Origin: SVTX01 sp964526505
GTDB taxonomy: Bacteria; Bacillota; Clostridia; Oscillospirales; CAG-272
Assembly (NCBI GenBank): GCA_964526505.1
Contig: CAZGJC010000023.1
Location: 1 to 27,607 of the forward strand
Length of the DNA: 27,607 bases
Direction: 5' to 3'
The translations under genes were made by a program, and so were the position numbers. The notes beneath the pieces are model-generated. The model did no database searches. It was not told where the DNA came from and saw only the letters and a list, made by a program, of their open reading frames with translations. Below are positions 15,792-24,795 of the stretch, piece by piece; the first letter of the stretch is position 1; every line of letters begins with the position of its first letter.

Positions 15792-18350
15792 TTATTCCTC
15801 TGCGGAAGTATTCTCTGTGCTGCCCTCTGTGCTGTATGTCTCATTTGATACCGCATTTTCTTCCGACGATTCTTCTCCGTCCGTGTCCTCGCCATCTTGA
15901 TTTTCTTCTCTTGCAACCTTCGTTATGTTGGCAACGGTTTGACCCTCTTCAAGACGCATAGTGATAACACCCGACGCAGTTCTCGAATAGAGTGAAATGT
16001 CTTTTGACGGAGTTCTTATAATTATGCCCTCGTTGGTTATCATCATAACGTCATCATCGTCGTCAACCGAAAGAATACCGGAAAGAGGTCCCGTCTTTTC
16101 GGTTACGTTGTGGCAGGTTACACCCGAACCGCCTCTGTGCTTCATAAGACGGAAATCATCGTATTCGGTTCTCTTTCCGTATCCGTTTTCCGTAATCGTG
16201 AGAAGCGTTTTGCCCTCTTCAACTTGGGCAACGCCCACAACGTAATCTCCGTCTTTGAGACTGATTCCCTTGACGCCTCTTGCGGTTCTTCCCATGGGTC
16301 TTACCTGTGATTCGTCAAATCTGACTGCGGAACCGTTGTGAGTTGCGATAATAAGTTGGGCGTTTCCGTCGGTCTTTGTAACAAAGAGTAACTCGTCGTC
16401 ATCGTCAAGATTTATTGCAATCTTTCCGCCCTTTCTCTGATACTCGTATTCCGAAAGCAACGTTTTCTTTATAACACCGTTCTTTGTTATCATCGTGAGG
16501 TATTCGCCCTCTCCGAACTCACTTACGCTTATCATCGACGTAACTTTCTCACCTGATGCAAGTTCAAGCAAATTGGCAAGATTTGAACCCTTGGACGTTC
16601 TTGACGCTTCCGGAATTTTGAACGCTTTCATCGTCTGCACTCTTCCACGGTTTGTAAAGAACATTATAAGCGAGTGTGAATAAACGGCTGCAACTTTTTC
16701 TATAAAGTCCTCGTCTCTCGTTGCCATAGCGGTAATTCCCTTACCGCCTCTTCTCTGTGCCGAATACGTGTCTGCCGGAAGTCTCTTGATGTATCCCGCA
16801 TGTGTAAGAGTAATTACGCAATTGTGCTTTTCGATAAGATCTTCAAGATCTATTTCGTTTTCCGCAATTTCAATGCGTGTTCTTCTTTCATCGGAATACT
16901 TGTCCTTTATTTCAAGCATCTCCGTCTTTATGATTTCCTTGATTTTGCCCTCGTCGGCAAGTATGCCTTCAAGTTCCGCTATAAGTGCGTGGAGTCTGTC
17001 AAGTTCATCCTGTATCTTCTGTCTTTCCATACCCGTCAGACGACCGAGCGTCATCTCAACAATCGCCTGTGCCTGTATATCGGTAAGACCGAAGCGTTCC
17101 ATAAGCGTTTGCTTGGATACGGGAATAGACGGAGAAGTCTTCATTATTTCGACTATCTCGTCAATGTTGTCAAGAGCGATTTTGTAACCCTCGAATATGT
17201 GAGCTCTTGCTTTCGCTTTGTTGAGGTCGAATTCGGTTCTTCTTCTTATAACGTTTTCCTGATGCTCAATGTAATAGTCAAGTATCTGAGGAAGTGAAAG
17301 TACCATAGGTCTCTGACCTACAACCGCAAGCATATTTATAGCACAGGTATCCTGCATCTGCGTGTATTTGTAAAGTTGATTGAGTATAATCTGACCGTTT
17401 GCGTCTCTCTTGTACTCGATAACTATCTTCATACCGTCACGACCGGATTCGTCACGCATATCGGTAATTCCCTCGATTCGCTTTTCCTTAACAAGGTCCG
17501 CAATATTTTCGCAAAGCATGGACTTGTTTACCATATAGGGAATTTCCGTAACGATAATTCTTCTGTGTTCTTCGTCAACTTCCGCTTTTGCACGAACACT
17601 TATGCGTCCCTTACCCGTAGTGTAAGCGTCAACTATACCCTGCGTGCCGTGAATTGTTCCGTACGTCGGGAAATCGGGACCTTTTATAAATTGCATAAGG
17701 TCCGCTACCGAACAGTCGGGGTTTTCCATTCTGTATATGGTACCGTCTATAACTTCACCGAGATTGTGAGGAGGTACGTTCGTAGCCATACCGACGGCAA
17801 TACCTACCGAACCGTTTACAAGAAAGTTCGGAAAACGTGACGGAAGTACAACAGGCTCACGAAGTCTGTTGTCGAAGTTGGGTTGATATTCAACTACCTC
17901 TTTTTCAAGGTCTCTTGTCATTTCATCCGCAATCTTGTCAAGACGTGCTTCCGTATAACGGTATGCCGCAGGCGGGTCACCGTCTACCGAACCGAAGTTT
18001 CCGTGACCTTCTATGAGAGTATAACGGAGTGAGAACGGCTGTGCCATTCTTACCATTGTACCGTATACCGAACTGTCACCGTGCGGATGGTATCTACCAA
18101 GCACGTTACCGACGGTGGTAGCCGACTTTCGAAACGGCTTGTCATGAGTCAAGTGGTCCTCGTACATAGCGTAAATTACACGTCTCTGACCCGGTTTCAT
18201 ACCGTCTCTGACATCAGGCAAAGCACGAGACATAATTACGGACATGGAGTATTCGATAAATGACTTCTTTACCTCACGCTCCATATTTATGTCAACCACT
18301 TTTTGATTTTCAAATAAGTACACGTCGTTATCGTGCGTTTTCTTATCCAT
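15792..18350 (-). CDS. gyrA: DNA gyrase subunit A
   Basis: GyrA cuts and rejoins DNA in the A2B2 gyrase that introduces negative supercoils. With the start at ATG 18350 the protein has 852 residues. It shows the winged-helix and tower core with catalytic Tyr132 in AAYRYTEARL, the quinolone region HPHGDSSVYGTMVRMAQ (88-104), the C-terminal beta-pinwheel with the GyrA box QRRGGKG, and a second weaker QRKGGK. The last 40 or so residues form a Glu/Ser/Thr-rich acidic tail. I prefer 18350 to the ATG at 18392 because AAAGG lies about 13 nt upstream, whereas the upstream ATG has no SD and lies in the loop of a hairpin. In the quinolone region the residue equivalent to E. coli Asp87 is Gly97. It is downstream of mreD. 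Confidence 0.95.
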   Translation of the reverse strand: MDKKTHDNDVYLFENQKVVDINMEREVKKSFIEYSMSVIMSRALPDVRDGMKPGQRRVIYAMYEDHLTHDKPFRKSATTVGNVLGRYHPHGDSSVYGTMVRMAQPFSLRYTLIEGHGNFGSVDGDPPAAYRYTEARLDKIADEMTRDLEKEVVEYQPNFDNRLREPVVLPSRFPNFLVNGSVGIAVGMATNVPPHNLGEVIDGTIYRMENPDCSVADLMQFIKGPDFPTYGTIHGTQGIVDAYTTGKGRISVRAKAEVDEEHRRIIVTEIPYMVNKSMLCENIADLVKEKRIEGITDMRDESGRDGMKIVIEYKRDANGQIILNQLYKYTQMQDTCAINMLAVVGQRPMVLSLPQILDYYIEHQENVIRRRTEFDLNKAKARAHIFEGYKIALDNIDEIVEIMKTSPSIPVSKQTLMERFGLTDIQAQAIVEMTLGRLTGMERQKIQDELDRLHALIAELEGILADEGKIKEIIKTEMLEIKDKYSDERRTRIEIAENEIDLEDLIEKHNCVITLTHAGYIKRLPADTYSAQRRGGKGITAMATRDEDFIEKVAAVYSHSLIMFFTNRGRVQTMKAFKIPEASRTSKGSNLANLLELASGEKVTSMISVSEFGEGEYLTMITKNGVIKKTLLSEYEYQRKGGKIAINLDDDDELLFVTKTDGNAQLIIATHNGSAVRFDESQVRPMGRTARGVKGISLKDGDYVVGVAQVEEGKTLLTITENGYGKRTEYDDFRLMKHRGGSGVTCHNVTEKTGPLSGILSVDDDDDVMMITNEGIIIRTPSKDISLYSRTASGVITMRLEEGQTVANITKVAREENQDGEDTDGEESSEENAVSNETYSTEGSTENTSAEE

Positions 18351-18371
18351 TTTTGTAACCGTACCTTTCTG

Positions 18372-18398
18372 AATACACCGGGCGTTTTTCATTTTTTC
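18372..18398 (-). other. Leader hairpin upstream of gyrA
   Basis: On the minus strand GGCGTTT and AAACGCC form a 7-bp stem around an 11-nt A-rich loop that contains the ATG at 18392. No U-run follows, so it does not look like a terminator. It sits in the mreD-gyrA gap (117 nt), just upstream of the preferred gyrA start. Confidence 0.4.
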
Positions 18399-18467
18399 AA
18401 ACGCCGTTGTTGAAAAATTTTTCTGTATTTAAATCTTAATTTTTTCTGTTTTTTGAGGGAGAAAATC

Positions 18468-19004
18468 TCACGCCTTTATTTTCTCCGTAATCTTCTCTGT
18501 CCCCAAACAAATAAAATAGGAAAGAGGTGCAAATATGATAAACGAGAAAAATTCGGGCAATAAAGTTTTTGTAAATATCGTAATTATGTTAAAATGTGCC
18601 GTGTTAAGTGCAAAATACCCGAGTGTCAAACACGCTCGTGCAAGACCTGTAAATGACGAATATATAAGAAAAGACAAAAAGTTTTTCCTTAAAAATATTT
18701 TCAGAAAATATCCGCAAAAATATCCCGCAAGCATAAATATCAGCGGAGAAAACGATATCCCGTCACTTCCCACGATATCAATGAAAAATCCTCCCACAAT
18801 ACCGCAAACACCGCCGAGTTTCTCGCCGAAGACAAAACCTGTGGCACACACAAAACTCAAAACAAGTGCCGGAACTTTTCCGAATACTTTAAAAAATGAA
18901 ACCTGAAACAAGGACAAAACAACAAGTATCAGTGAAAGTATAATCACGGTAACCGTAACTTTTGCACTTATTGCCTTCCTGTACTTTTTCCGAGACTTAT
19001 TCAT
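18468..19004 (-). CDS. mreD: Rod shape-determining protein MreD
   Basis: MreD is an integral membrane component of the Rod complex (elongasome) that links MreC and MreB to lateral wall synthesis. The 178-residue protein has a basic N-terminus (MNKSRKKYRK) and about five hydrophobic segments. These include the MreD-typical GEKLGGVCGIVGGFFIDIVGSDGISFSPLIFMLAGY region, where a Gly-rich helix precedes the F/P-L motif. The ATG at 19004 lies inside the end of mreC (8-nt overlap ATGAATAA) with a GGTGAAGG SD, which indicates translational coupling. A GTG at 19022 is a possible but weaker start. No mreB is present in the window. Confidence 0.88.
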   Translation of the reverse strand: MNKSRKKYRKAISAKVTVTVIILSLILVVLSLFQVSFFKVFGKVPALVLSFVCATGFVFGEKLGGVCGIVGGFFIDIVGSDGISFSPLIFMLAGYFCGYFLKIFLRKNFLSFLIYSSFTGLARACLTLGYFALNTAHFNIITIFTKTLLPEFFSFIIFAPLSYFICLGTEKITEKIKA

Positions 19005-19851
19005 CGCCTTCACCAACAACACTCTTCATCTCAAATCCGGTAACCACCATAACGTAATTGAGATTTTTAAAATCCACCGCACAGGTGACGGTTGCCGTTT
19101 TGGAGCGTGAATATTCGTCAATTCCGATAGAAGACACGTGACCTATAAGAAGCCCTCCAGGATATACACTTCCCGTACCGCTTGTGTAAACCGCATCCCC
19201 TATCTCTATATCCGCATCGATATCAAGATATTTGAGTTTGCAAACTCCGCTTGCACTGTAAGTGATATCTCCCACGACCACGCCTATTTCACCGCTTCGT
19301 GAAATATATCCGCCAACGCCTGCCGACGCCTCGCATATAATTCTCACAAAAGCCCAGTTTGAACCGACCTCGCTCACGCATCCGACAAGTCCGCCCGATA
19401 CTATAACGGGCATATTGACCGCTATACCGTTATCAGTTCCCTTGTTTATCTTGACAAAAGACGTGTAGTTTTCGGACTGCGTACCGATTATCAACGCTTC
19501 CGTCAGTTCAAAATCGCCGTGTTCTTCCTTTACCGATATGTAGTCCCTAAGCCTCTGATTTTCTTCTTCGGCAAGATTTGCACTGTATAATTTTTCTTTA
19601 AGTTTGTCAATCTCGTCTTTCAACTCTTGATTTTCGTCTATGAGATTGTTCATACCCGAAAAATAAAGTGCATACCCCTCCAATGACTTTTTTATGTTTG
19701 TTATTCCCTCTTCCATAGGTGATAACACGTCTCCGACAATACGCTTTACCGTATTTCCGACACCCATAATCGAAAATACGGTTCCGAAAATACATATCGC
19801 CAGAGATATACAGAGAAGACATATGAAAAATTTATTTTTGAAAAATTTCAA
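18997..19851 (-). CDS. mreC: Rod shape-determining protein MreC
   Basis: MreC is a bitopic scaffold that activates the RodA-PBP2 wall synthase. The protein is 284 residues with the start at TTG 19851, which has GGGGAGGG 4 nt upstream. An in-frame GTG at 19896 would add 15 residues and overlaps DnaA-box-like sequence, so it is less likely. The parts in order are: MKFFKNKFF, one membrane helix (about 7-30), a coiled coil (about 65-105, NQELKDEIDKLKEKLYSANLAEEENQRLRDY), and the double beta-barrel core with NKGTDNGIAVNMPVIVSGGLVGCV and the terminal GDAVYTSGTGSVYPGGLLIGHV. It is followed by mreD with an 8-nt overlap. Confidence 0.92.
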   Translation of the reverse strand: MKFFKNKFFICLLCISLAICIFGTVFSIMGVGNTVKRIVGDVLSPMEEGITNIKKSLEGYALYFSGMNNLIDENQELKDEIDKLKEKLYSANLAEEENQRLRDYISVKEEHGDFELTEALIIGTQSENYTSFVKINKGTDNGIAVNMPVIVSGGLVGCVSEVGSNWAFVRIICEASAGVGGYISRSGEIGVVVGDITYSASGVCKLKYLDIDADIEIGDAVYTSGTGSVYPGGLLIGHVSSIGIDEYSRSKTATVTCAVDFKNLNYVMVVTGFEMKSVVGEGDE

Positions 19852-20169
19852 CTTACCCTCCCCGTGATTTTCATACTTTTCCACATACTTTTTCACAACT
19901 TGTGGAAAAGTCCGTTTTTTGATTTTTTAATTTTCAAAGTTATTGAAAACTCAAACGAATCTGAAATAATTTCCCGATTTTACCGATATTATTTCAAGCG
20001 TCGTAACTTTTTAACAATTGTGGAAAATTTCGACTCAAATCGACTTTTTCATCAAGTTTTCAACAAATACGAAATTTGCGTTTTTCAAAACTTTTACACA
20101 GTACCGGAACTTACGTGTACACGTTCAACGACAACTGTGCGTGTCGCTTTTCAATGCAAATTTCAAAAA
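19852..20169. other. gyrB-mreC intergenic region with DnaA-box-like sites
   Basis: This 318-nt gap has no credible gene. It contains three copies of the 9-mer TTTTCCACA (one mismatch to TTATCCACA): 19877-19885 on the plus strand, and 19901-19909 and 20019-20027 as TGTGGAAAA. Looser matches are TTTTCAACA at 20057-20065 and TTTTACACA at 20092-20100. A perfect 12-bp palindrome ACGTGTACACGT lies at 20113-20124, and the central part is very AT-rich. Possible roles are a second DnaA-binding cluster of the origin, or DnaA control of the mreCD-gyrA transcript, whose promoter must lie here but could not be pinned down. Confidence 0.6.
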
Positions 20170-22119
20170 TCAAATATCGAGATTTTCCGCAAGATCTGCG
20201 TTCTGTTCGATAAATATTCTTCTGGGTTCAACCTTGTCACCCATAAGAAGTGAGAACATTTCGTCGCAAGCCATAGCGTCCTCAACGGTTACACGCAAAA
20301 TTGTTCTCGTTGCCGGGTCCATAGTAGTTTCCCAAAGTTGATCCGCATCCATTTCACCAAGACCCTTGTATCTGTCGGCTTCAATAAGATGCTTGCCGTT
20401 TTCTCCGCCGAGTTCGAGAATGTATTTGTCTCTTTCTGCGTCGGAAAATGCATATTTTTCGTTTCCGGGTTTCGCACCTTTTCTGTAAACCTTGTAAAGG
20501 GGTGGCTGTGCGAGATATATGTGACCGTCATCAATAAGTTGACGCATATGTCTGAAAAAGAACGTAAGAAGCAAAATTCTTATGTGAGAACCGTCAACGT
20601 CGGCATCCGCCATAATTATTATCTTACCGTAACGAAGTTTGTTTATATCGAATTCTTCGCCTATTCCGCAACCGAGTGCCTGGATTATCGGGATGAGTGA
20701 AAGATTGGAATAAACCTTGTCAAGTCTTGTCTTTTCAACGTTGAGAACCTTACCTCTCAAAGGCAATATCGCTTGGAATTTGGAGTTTCTTCCCTGCGTA
20801 GCCGAACCGCCTGCGGAGTCTCCCTCTACAAGATAAAGTTCCGTAAGTTCCGCATTTCTTTCGTTGCAATCACGGAGTTTTCCGGGAAGGGTACTTCCTT
20901 CAAGCAATCCTTTTCTTCTGGTCGCCTCTCTTGCCTTTCTTGCCGCTTCTCTCGCTCTGGATGCCGCAAGAGACTTTTCGATTATCGCTTTCGCCGTGTT
21001 GGGATTTTCCTCAAAATAATCGGCAAGTTTCTGGTTTACCGTATTTTCAACGAGAGTTCTTATATCGGAGTTTCCGAGTTTCGCTTTCGTCTGGCTTTCA
21101 AACTGTGCGTTTTCGAGTTTTACCGACACGATAGCACAAAGTCCCTCTCTTACGTCTTCACCGGAAAGGTTTTTATCGCTGTCTTTGAGTATGCCGTTTT
21201 TGCGTGCATAATCGTTTATAACTCTCGTAAGACCCGACTTGAATCCGGTTTCGTGCGTACCGCCCTCTATGGTGTTCATATTGTTGGCGAACGTCATAAC
21301 GCATTCGTTGTAACCGTCGTTGTATTGAAGTGCAACTTCGGCAATGCTTGTGTCCTTTTCGCCTCTCATATAGATAACTTCATCGTGTACGGGGTCGTTG
21401 TGCCTCTGCTCCGTCAGATACGAAACAAAACTCTTAATTCCGCCCTCAAATTGAAGATCGGTCTCAACAGGCTCGTCCGCTCTGTTGTCTATAAGCACAA
21501 TTCTTATGCCCGCATTGAGGAACGATTGCTCTCTCATACGGTTGAGAAGTATATCGTAGTCAAATACGGTCTCTTCGAAAATTTCGGGGTCGGGCTTAAA
21601 CGTAACTCTTACGCCGTGAGGACGCTCCGCACACTCACCTTGACACGTAAACTTTCGTGCAACCTTTCCACGCTCAAATCTTTCGGTGTAAAGTTTTCCG
21701 TCGTATGAGTCTTCAAGTTCAACCCAAAGAGAAAGTGCGTTAACAACCGATGCACCCACACCGTGAAGTCCCCCGGCGATTTTGTATCCGCCACCGCCGA
21801 ATTTTCCGCCTGCGTGAAGTATCGTGTAAACGACTTCGGGCGTAGGAATACCCTCTTTCGGGTGAATACCTGCCGGAATACCTCTTCCGTTGTCCTCAAC
21901 GGTTATGCTGTTGTCGTAATTTATCGTTACCGTGATTTTATCGCAATATCCCGCCAACGCCTCGTCTATCGAGTTGTCGACTATTTCGTAAACAAGATGG
22001 TGAAGACCACGTATCGACGTAGTACCGATGTACATACCCGGACGTTTTCTTACCGCTTCAAGACCTTCAAGGACTTGTATCCCACTCTCGTCGTAAGTAT
22101 TCTTTTCTGCTTCTGACAT
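20170..22119 (-). CDS. gyrB: DNA gyrase subunit B
   Basis: GyrB is the ATPase half of gyrase. The 649-residue protein shows the GHKL ATPase (EGLEAVRKRPGMYIG, EIVDNSIDEALAG, DNGRGIP, and the ATP lid GGKFGGGGYKIAGGLHGVGASVVNALS). The transducer domain is followed by the TOPRIM domain with EGDSAGGSA (catalytic Glu) and the DADVDGSHIR metal site, and then the typical C-terminus YKGLGEMDADQLWETTMDPATR. The length is normal for a Gram-positive GyrB without the extra enterobacterial insertion. The SD is AAAGG about 11 nt upstream. It is the third gene downstream of dnaN. No strong terminator was seen after it. Confidence 0.97.
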   Translation of the reverse strand: MSEAEKNTYDESGIQVLEGLEAVRKRPGMYIGTTSIRGLHHLVYEIVDNSIDEALAGYCDKITVTINYDNSITVEDNGRGIPAGIHPKEGIPTPEVVYTILHAGGKFGGGGYKIAGGLHGVGASVVNALSLWVELEDSYDGKLYTERFERGKVARKFTCQGECAERPHGVRVTFKPDPEIFEETVFDYDILLNRMREQSFLNAGIRIVLIDNRADEPVETDLQFEGGIKSFVSYLTEQRHNDPVHDEVIYMRGEKDTSIAEVALQYNDGYNECVMTFANNMNTIEGGTHETGFKSGLTRVINDYARKNGILKDSDKNLSGEDVREGLCAIVSVKLENAQFESQTKAKLGNSDIRTLVENTVNQKLADYFEENPNTAKAIIEKSLAASRAREAARKAREATRRKGLLEGSTLPGKLRDCNERNAELTELYLVEGDSAGGSATQGRNSKFQAILPLRGKVLNVEKTRLDKVYSNLSLIPIIQALGCGIGEEFDINKLRYGKIIIMADADVDGSHIRILLLTFFFRHMRQLIDDGHIYLAQPPLYKVYRKGAKPGNEKYAFSDAERDKYILELGGENGKHLIEADRYKGLGEMDADQLWETTMDPATRTILRVTVEDAMACDEMFSLLMGDKVEPRRIFIEQNADLAENLDI

Positions 22120-22164
22120 TTACTTTTCTGCCTTTCGTTTATTTGTGTGTCTGAAATTCGCTTG

Positions 22165-22419
22165 TCATATCCCGTATACGGTTCTTCCTATAAGAGCCTG
22201 CGTCGATATTTGTGAAAAGCAAATCTTGTATTTTCCGTTTTCTTTGTAAAGGATAAAGGATTTTGGAATTTCGTCTTTTGCCGATATAACAAGACCTTCT
22301 CTCTCCGCCTCGGACAGATATTTTCTCGTAACGGACGATATAGTGGAATTGTCTGCGTCGAAAATTCCTATAATATCCTTTTCTCTTATGTTTTTGTTAT
22401 TTCCTGCGTGAAGAAACAT
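22165..22419 (-). CDS. remB: DUF370 family extracellular matrix regulator RemB
   Basis: This 84-residue protein belongs to the DUF370 (YaaB/RemB) family. The N-terminus MFLHAGNNKNIREKDIIGIFDADNSTISSVTRKYL and the central LPKSFI-like IPKSFILY match this small family of DNA-binding regulators. In B. subtilis RemA and RemB promote biofilm-matrix gene expression, and remB sits between recF and gyrB, exactly as here. The SD is weak (AGAGAG). The role in this organism is inferred only from homology and position. Confidence 0.85.
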   Translation of the reverse strand: MFLHAGNNKNIREKDIIGIFDADNSTISSVTRKYLSEAEREGLVISAKDEIPKSFILYKENGKYKICFSQISTQALIGRTVYGI

Positions 22420-22485
22420 ATATATTCTCTCTTTTGATATTCGTTTCCGATTTTAAAATTCGACAAATGCCTTAATTTTGATAAT

Positions 22486-23634
22486 TCAATCCGCACACGG
22501 ACTTATTCTTTGAGTGTATTTCTCATCGTAAAAATACTCTCCGCCCCGAACGTATATCACAGACGCACCGCCGACTTCCACACGCTCGCAAGTGGTCATA
22601 ATCACCTGCTTGTCGGAGAGACTTGAAATCAAATACTTCTTTCTTGCCGTGTCAAGTTCAGAGAGAACGTCGTCAAGCAAAAATACCGGATATTCTCCTG
22701 TGCAGTTTTTCTTTATCATTTCACCCTCGGCAAGTTTCATTGCAAGTGCAATTGACCTCTGTTGACCCTGAGAACAGAAAATTTTGGCACTGTTGCCGTT
22801 TAATTTTATTTCTATGTCGTCCTTGTGGATCCCCCACAAAGTCGCTCCAACGCAAATTTCTCGGTCTTTGTGGGCAAAATAAAGCCCTCTGTAAGCCTCT
22901 TCGACTTTTTTCTCGTCCGAAAGTTCGTCCTCCGACAACTTGCACGACGAGATGTAAGTCAGTGTCGGATTTTCGCTCTGTCCCGTCATTTCCGAAAGTA
23001 TGTCCTTGACGTATTCTTTGAGTTGACTCAAATATTCCATTCTGTAAACGGTAATCTTCGACGCCTCACGTGCAAGTTGATCCGACCATACGTCGGCATC
23101 CGACTCAAACAGAGTCGGGTTTTGTTCGGCAAGTTTTATAAGAGAATTTCTCTCTTTGAGTATCGTCTGATATCGTTGAAGTGATTTGACGTAAAGCGGT
23201 CTTATCTGCGATATTGCGACGTCAAGAAAATTTCTTCTGACCGACGGACCCTCTTTGACTATCGATAAATGTTCCGGGCAGAACAGTACGACCTTGAACG
23301 CTCCGACCATATCCGACGCCTTCGACACTTTAAGACCGTTTTGCTCAATACGCTTTTGTCTCCTGTCCGCAAAGATTGTTGCTGAAACCTTAACGTCTCG
23401 GAGATCGTCGGCATAAGTGTTTTCTATTTTCGCAAACTCCGACCCGAATTTTATAAGATCTCTGTCCGTTCCCAGCCTGAAACTCCTGCAAAGTGCGGTG
23501 TAATATATCGCCTCAATAAGGTTTGTTTTTCCTTGTGCGTTTTCGCCGATAAAGATGTTGGCTTTCGGAGACAGAGGAATTTCGGAAAATTCGATATTTC
23601 TGAAATTTTCAACCCTTATCTTTTTGCAGATCAT
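22486..23634 (-). CDS. recF: DNA replication and repair protein RecF
   Basis: RecF is an SMC-like ATPase that loads RecA at gaps together with RecO and RecR. The 382-residue protein has Walker A GENAQGKTN (30-38), the N-terminal RNIEFSEIPLSP signature, the ABC signature CSQGQQRSIALAMKLAE and Walker B FLLDDVLSELD. The start lies 6 nt after the dnaN stop, with its SD AAGGA inside dnaN, so it is translationally coupled. The S4-domain gene yaaA that separates dnaN and recF in many Bacillota is missing. Confidence 0.96.
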   Translation of the reverse strand: MICKKIRVENFRNIEFSEIPLSPKANIFIGENAQGKTNLIEAIYYTALCRSFRLGTDRDLIKFGSEFAKIENTYADDLRDVKVSATIFADRRQKRIEQNGLKVSKASDMVGAFKVVLFCPEHLSIVKEGPSVRRNFLDVAISQIRPLYVKSLQRYQTILKERNSLIKLAEQNPTLFESDADVWSDQLAREASKITVYRMEYLSQLKEYVKDILSEMTGQSENPTLTYISSCKLSEDELSDEKKVEEAYRGLYFAHKDREICVGATLWGIHKDDIEIKLNGNSAKIFCSQGQQRSIALAMKLAEGEMIKKNCTGEYPVFLLDDVLSELDTARKKYLISSLSDKQVIMTTCERVEVGGASVIYVRGGEYFYDEKYTQRISPCAD

Positions 23635-23640
23635 TTTTTA

Positions 23641-24795
23641 TCAATCCTTGGTTCTTACGGGAAGAAGCATAAACAATTCGCTCTCACCCTCTTTGGGTTG
23701 TGCCGGTTCTATGTTTATTCCCGAGAAAGGGGACGTCATGGAAATCTTTATGGTGTCGTAAGAACAAGCTCTTACGCTGTCAAGAAGAAATCTGTTGTTG
23801 AACGCAATCGAGATACGGTCTCCCGTGTGTTTTGAATTAACTTCGTCGTAAATGCTTCCCGCCGCCGATACAGCCGAAACCTTTATAACGTCATCCTCCG
23901 CTATGATTCTTACGTGAGAACGAACCGCTCTCTCAATTCTCTCTTCCGTGATTATCGACGCACGTTCGAGAGCGGATATAAGTTCGTGCTTGTTTACCAC
24001 TACCTCTATTTTGTGATTTTTGATTATGATTCTGTTGTAATCGAGATATTCTGCGGTTATAAGTTTTGTAAAGAACGTAAGATTGTCAAACGCAAGTACC
24101 ATATTTTTGTAACTCATAAATACGGTAACCGTGTCTTCCTCGTCATCGGACAAAAGTTTGATTATTTCATTTACCGATTTTGAGGGAATTATAAACGAAT
24201 ATTCAACGCCTCTGGTCGAATTTTCCAATTTGTTTATTTCTGCGGGACACGTGCAAACCGCAAGTTTAAAACTGTCGCACGCAACCACACTTATCTTACC
24301 CTCTTCGGTTTTAACGAAACAACCGTTGAGCATGGGACGTGTGTTGTCGTTTACCGCCATGGCATACGACACACGTGAGAGCATCTTTTTGAGAGTAGCC
24401 TGACTTACCACAAATCCCTTTTCCGTGTTAAGGTTCGGAATTTCGGGGAATTCTTCGGATTTGAGAGATCCTGTTTTGTGTGACGATATACCGCACTCAA
24501 ATGTTGCCTGCAATTTGGAGTCTACCGTCAAAGTAATGAATTCCCCGTCCATAACTTTCAGCGTTTGGTTGAACTTCTGGGCGTTGATTATATACGAACC
24601 CTCTTCGAGTACGTCGCAGTCAACCTTTATCTTCATTCCCTTTTCAAGGTCAAACGCCGTCATGGTGCAAGATCCGGGTTGGGTCGCCTCTATAAGAATA
24701 CCCTCAACTGCCGTAAGCGTGCTTTTGCCCGACACAACGCTCATAAGAGGTGCTATTCTGTTGCTCATTTCCTGTCTGTTAAACGTAATTTTCAT
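23641..24795 (-). CDS. dnaN: DNA polymerase III beta subunit (sliding clamp)
   Basis: The beta clamp tethers DNA polymerase III and many repair proteins to DNA. The 384-residue protein begins MKITFNRQEMSNRIAPLMSVVSGKSTLTAVEGILIEA and ends with the family-typical SPFSGINIEPAQPKEGESELFMLLPVR. The start at 24795 is set by GGGAGG 9 nt upstream and by alignment to the family N-terminus. An in-frame ATG at 24957 would add 54 residues of unrelated sequence that spans the origin gap. It is the first gene of the dnaN-recF cluster, downstream of the putative oriC. Confidence 0.97.
   Translation of the reverse strand: MKITFNRQEMSNRIAPLMSVVSGKSTLTAVEGILIEATQPGSCTMTAFDLEKGMKIKVDCDVLEEGSYIINAQKFNQTLKVMDGEFITLTVDSKLQATFECGISSHKTGSLKSEEFPEIPNLNTEKGFVVSQATLKKMLSRVSYAMAVNDNTRPMLNGCFVKTEEGKISVVACDSFKLAVCTCPAEINKLENSTRGVEYSFIIPSKSVNEIIKLLSDDEEDTVTVFMSYKNMVLAFDNLTFFTKLITAEYLDYNRIIIKNHKIEVVVNKHELISALERASIITEERIERAVRSHVRIIAEDDVIKVSAVSAAGSIYDEVNSKHTGDRISIAFNNRFLLDSVRACSYDTIKISMTSPFSGINIEPAQPKEGESELFMLLPVRTKD

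Noticed and set aside
18372..18398. Hairpin before gyrA as a terminator of mreCD
   Set aside because: No U-run follows on the transcribed strand, so it is more likely a leader structure.
20773..21708. Plus-strand open frame of 311 codons opposite gyrB
   Set aside because: It is a shadow of the gyrB coding bias. The minus strand encodes unmistakable GyrB motifs.
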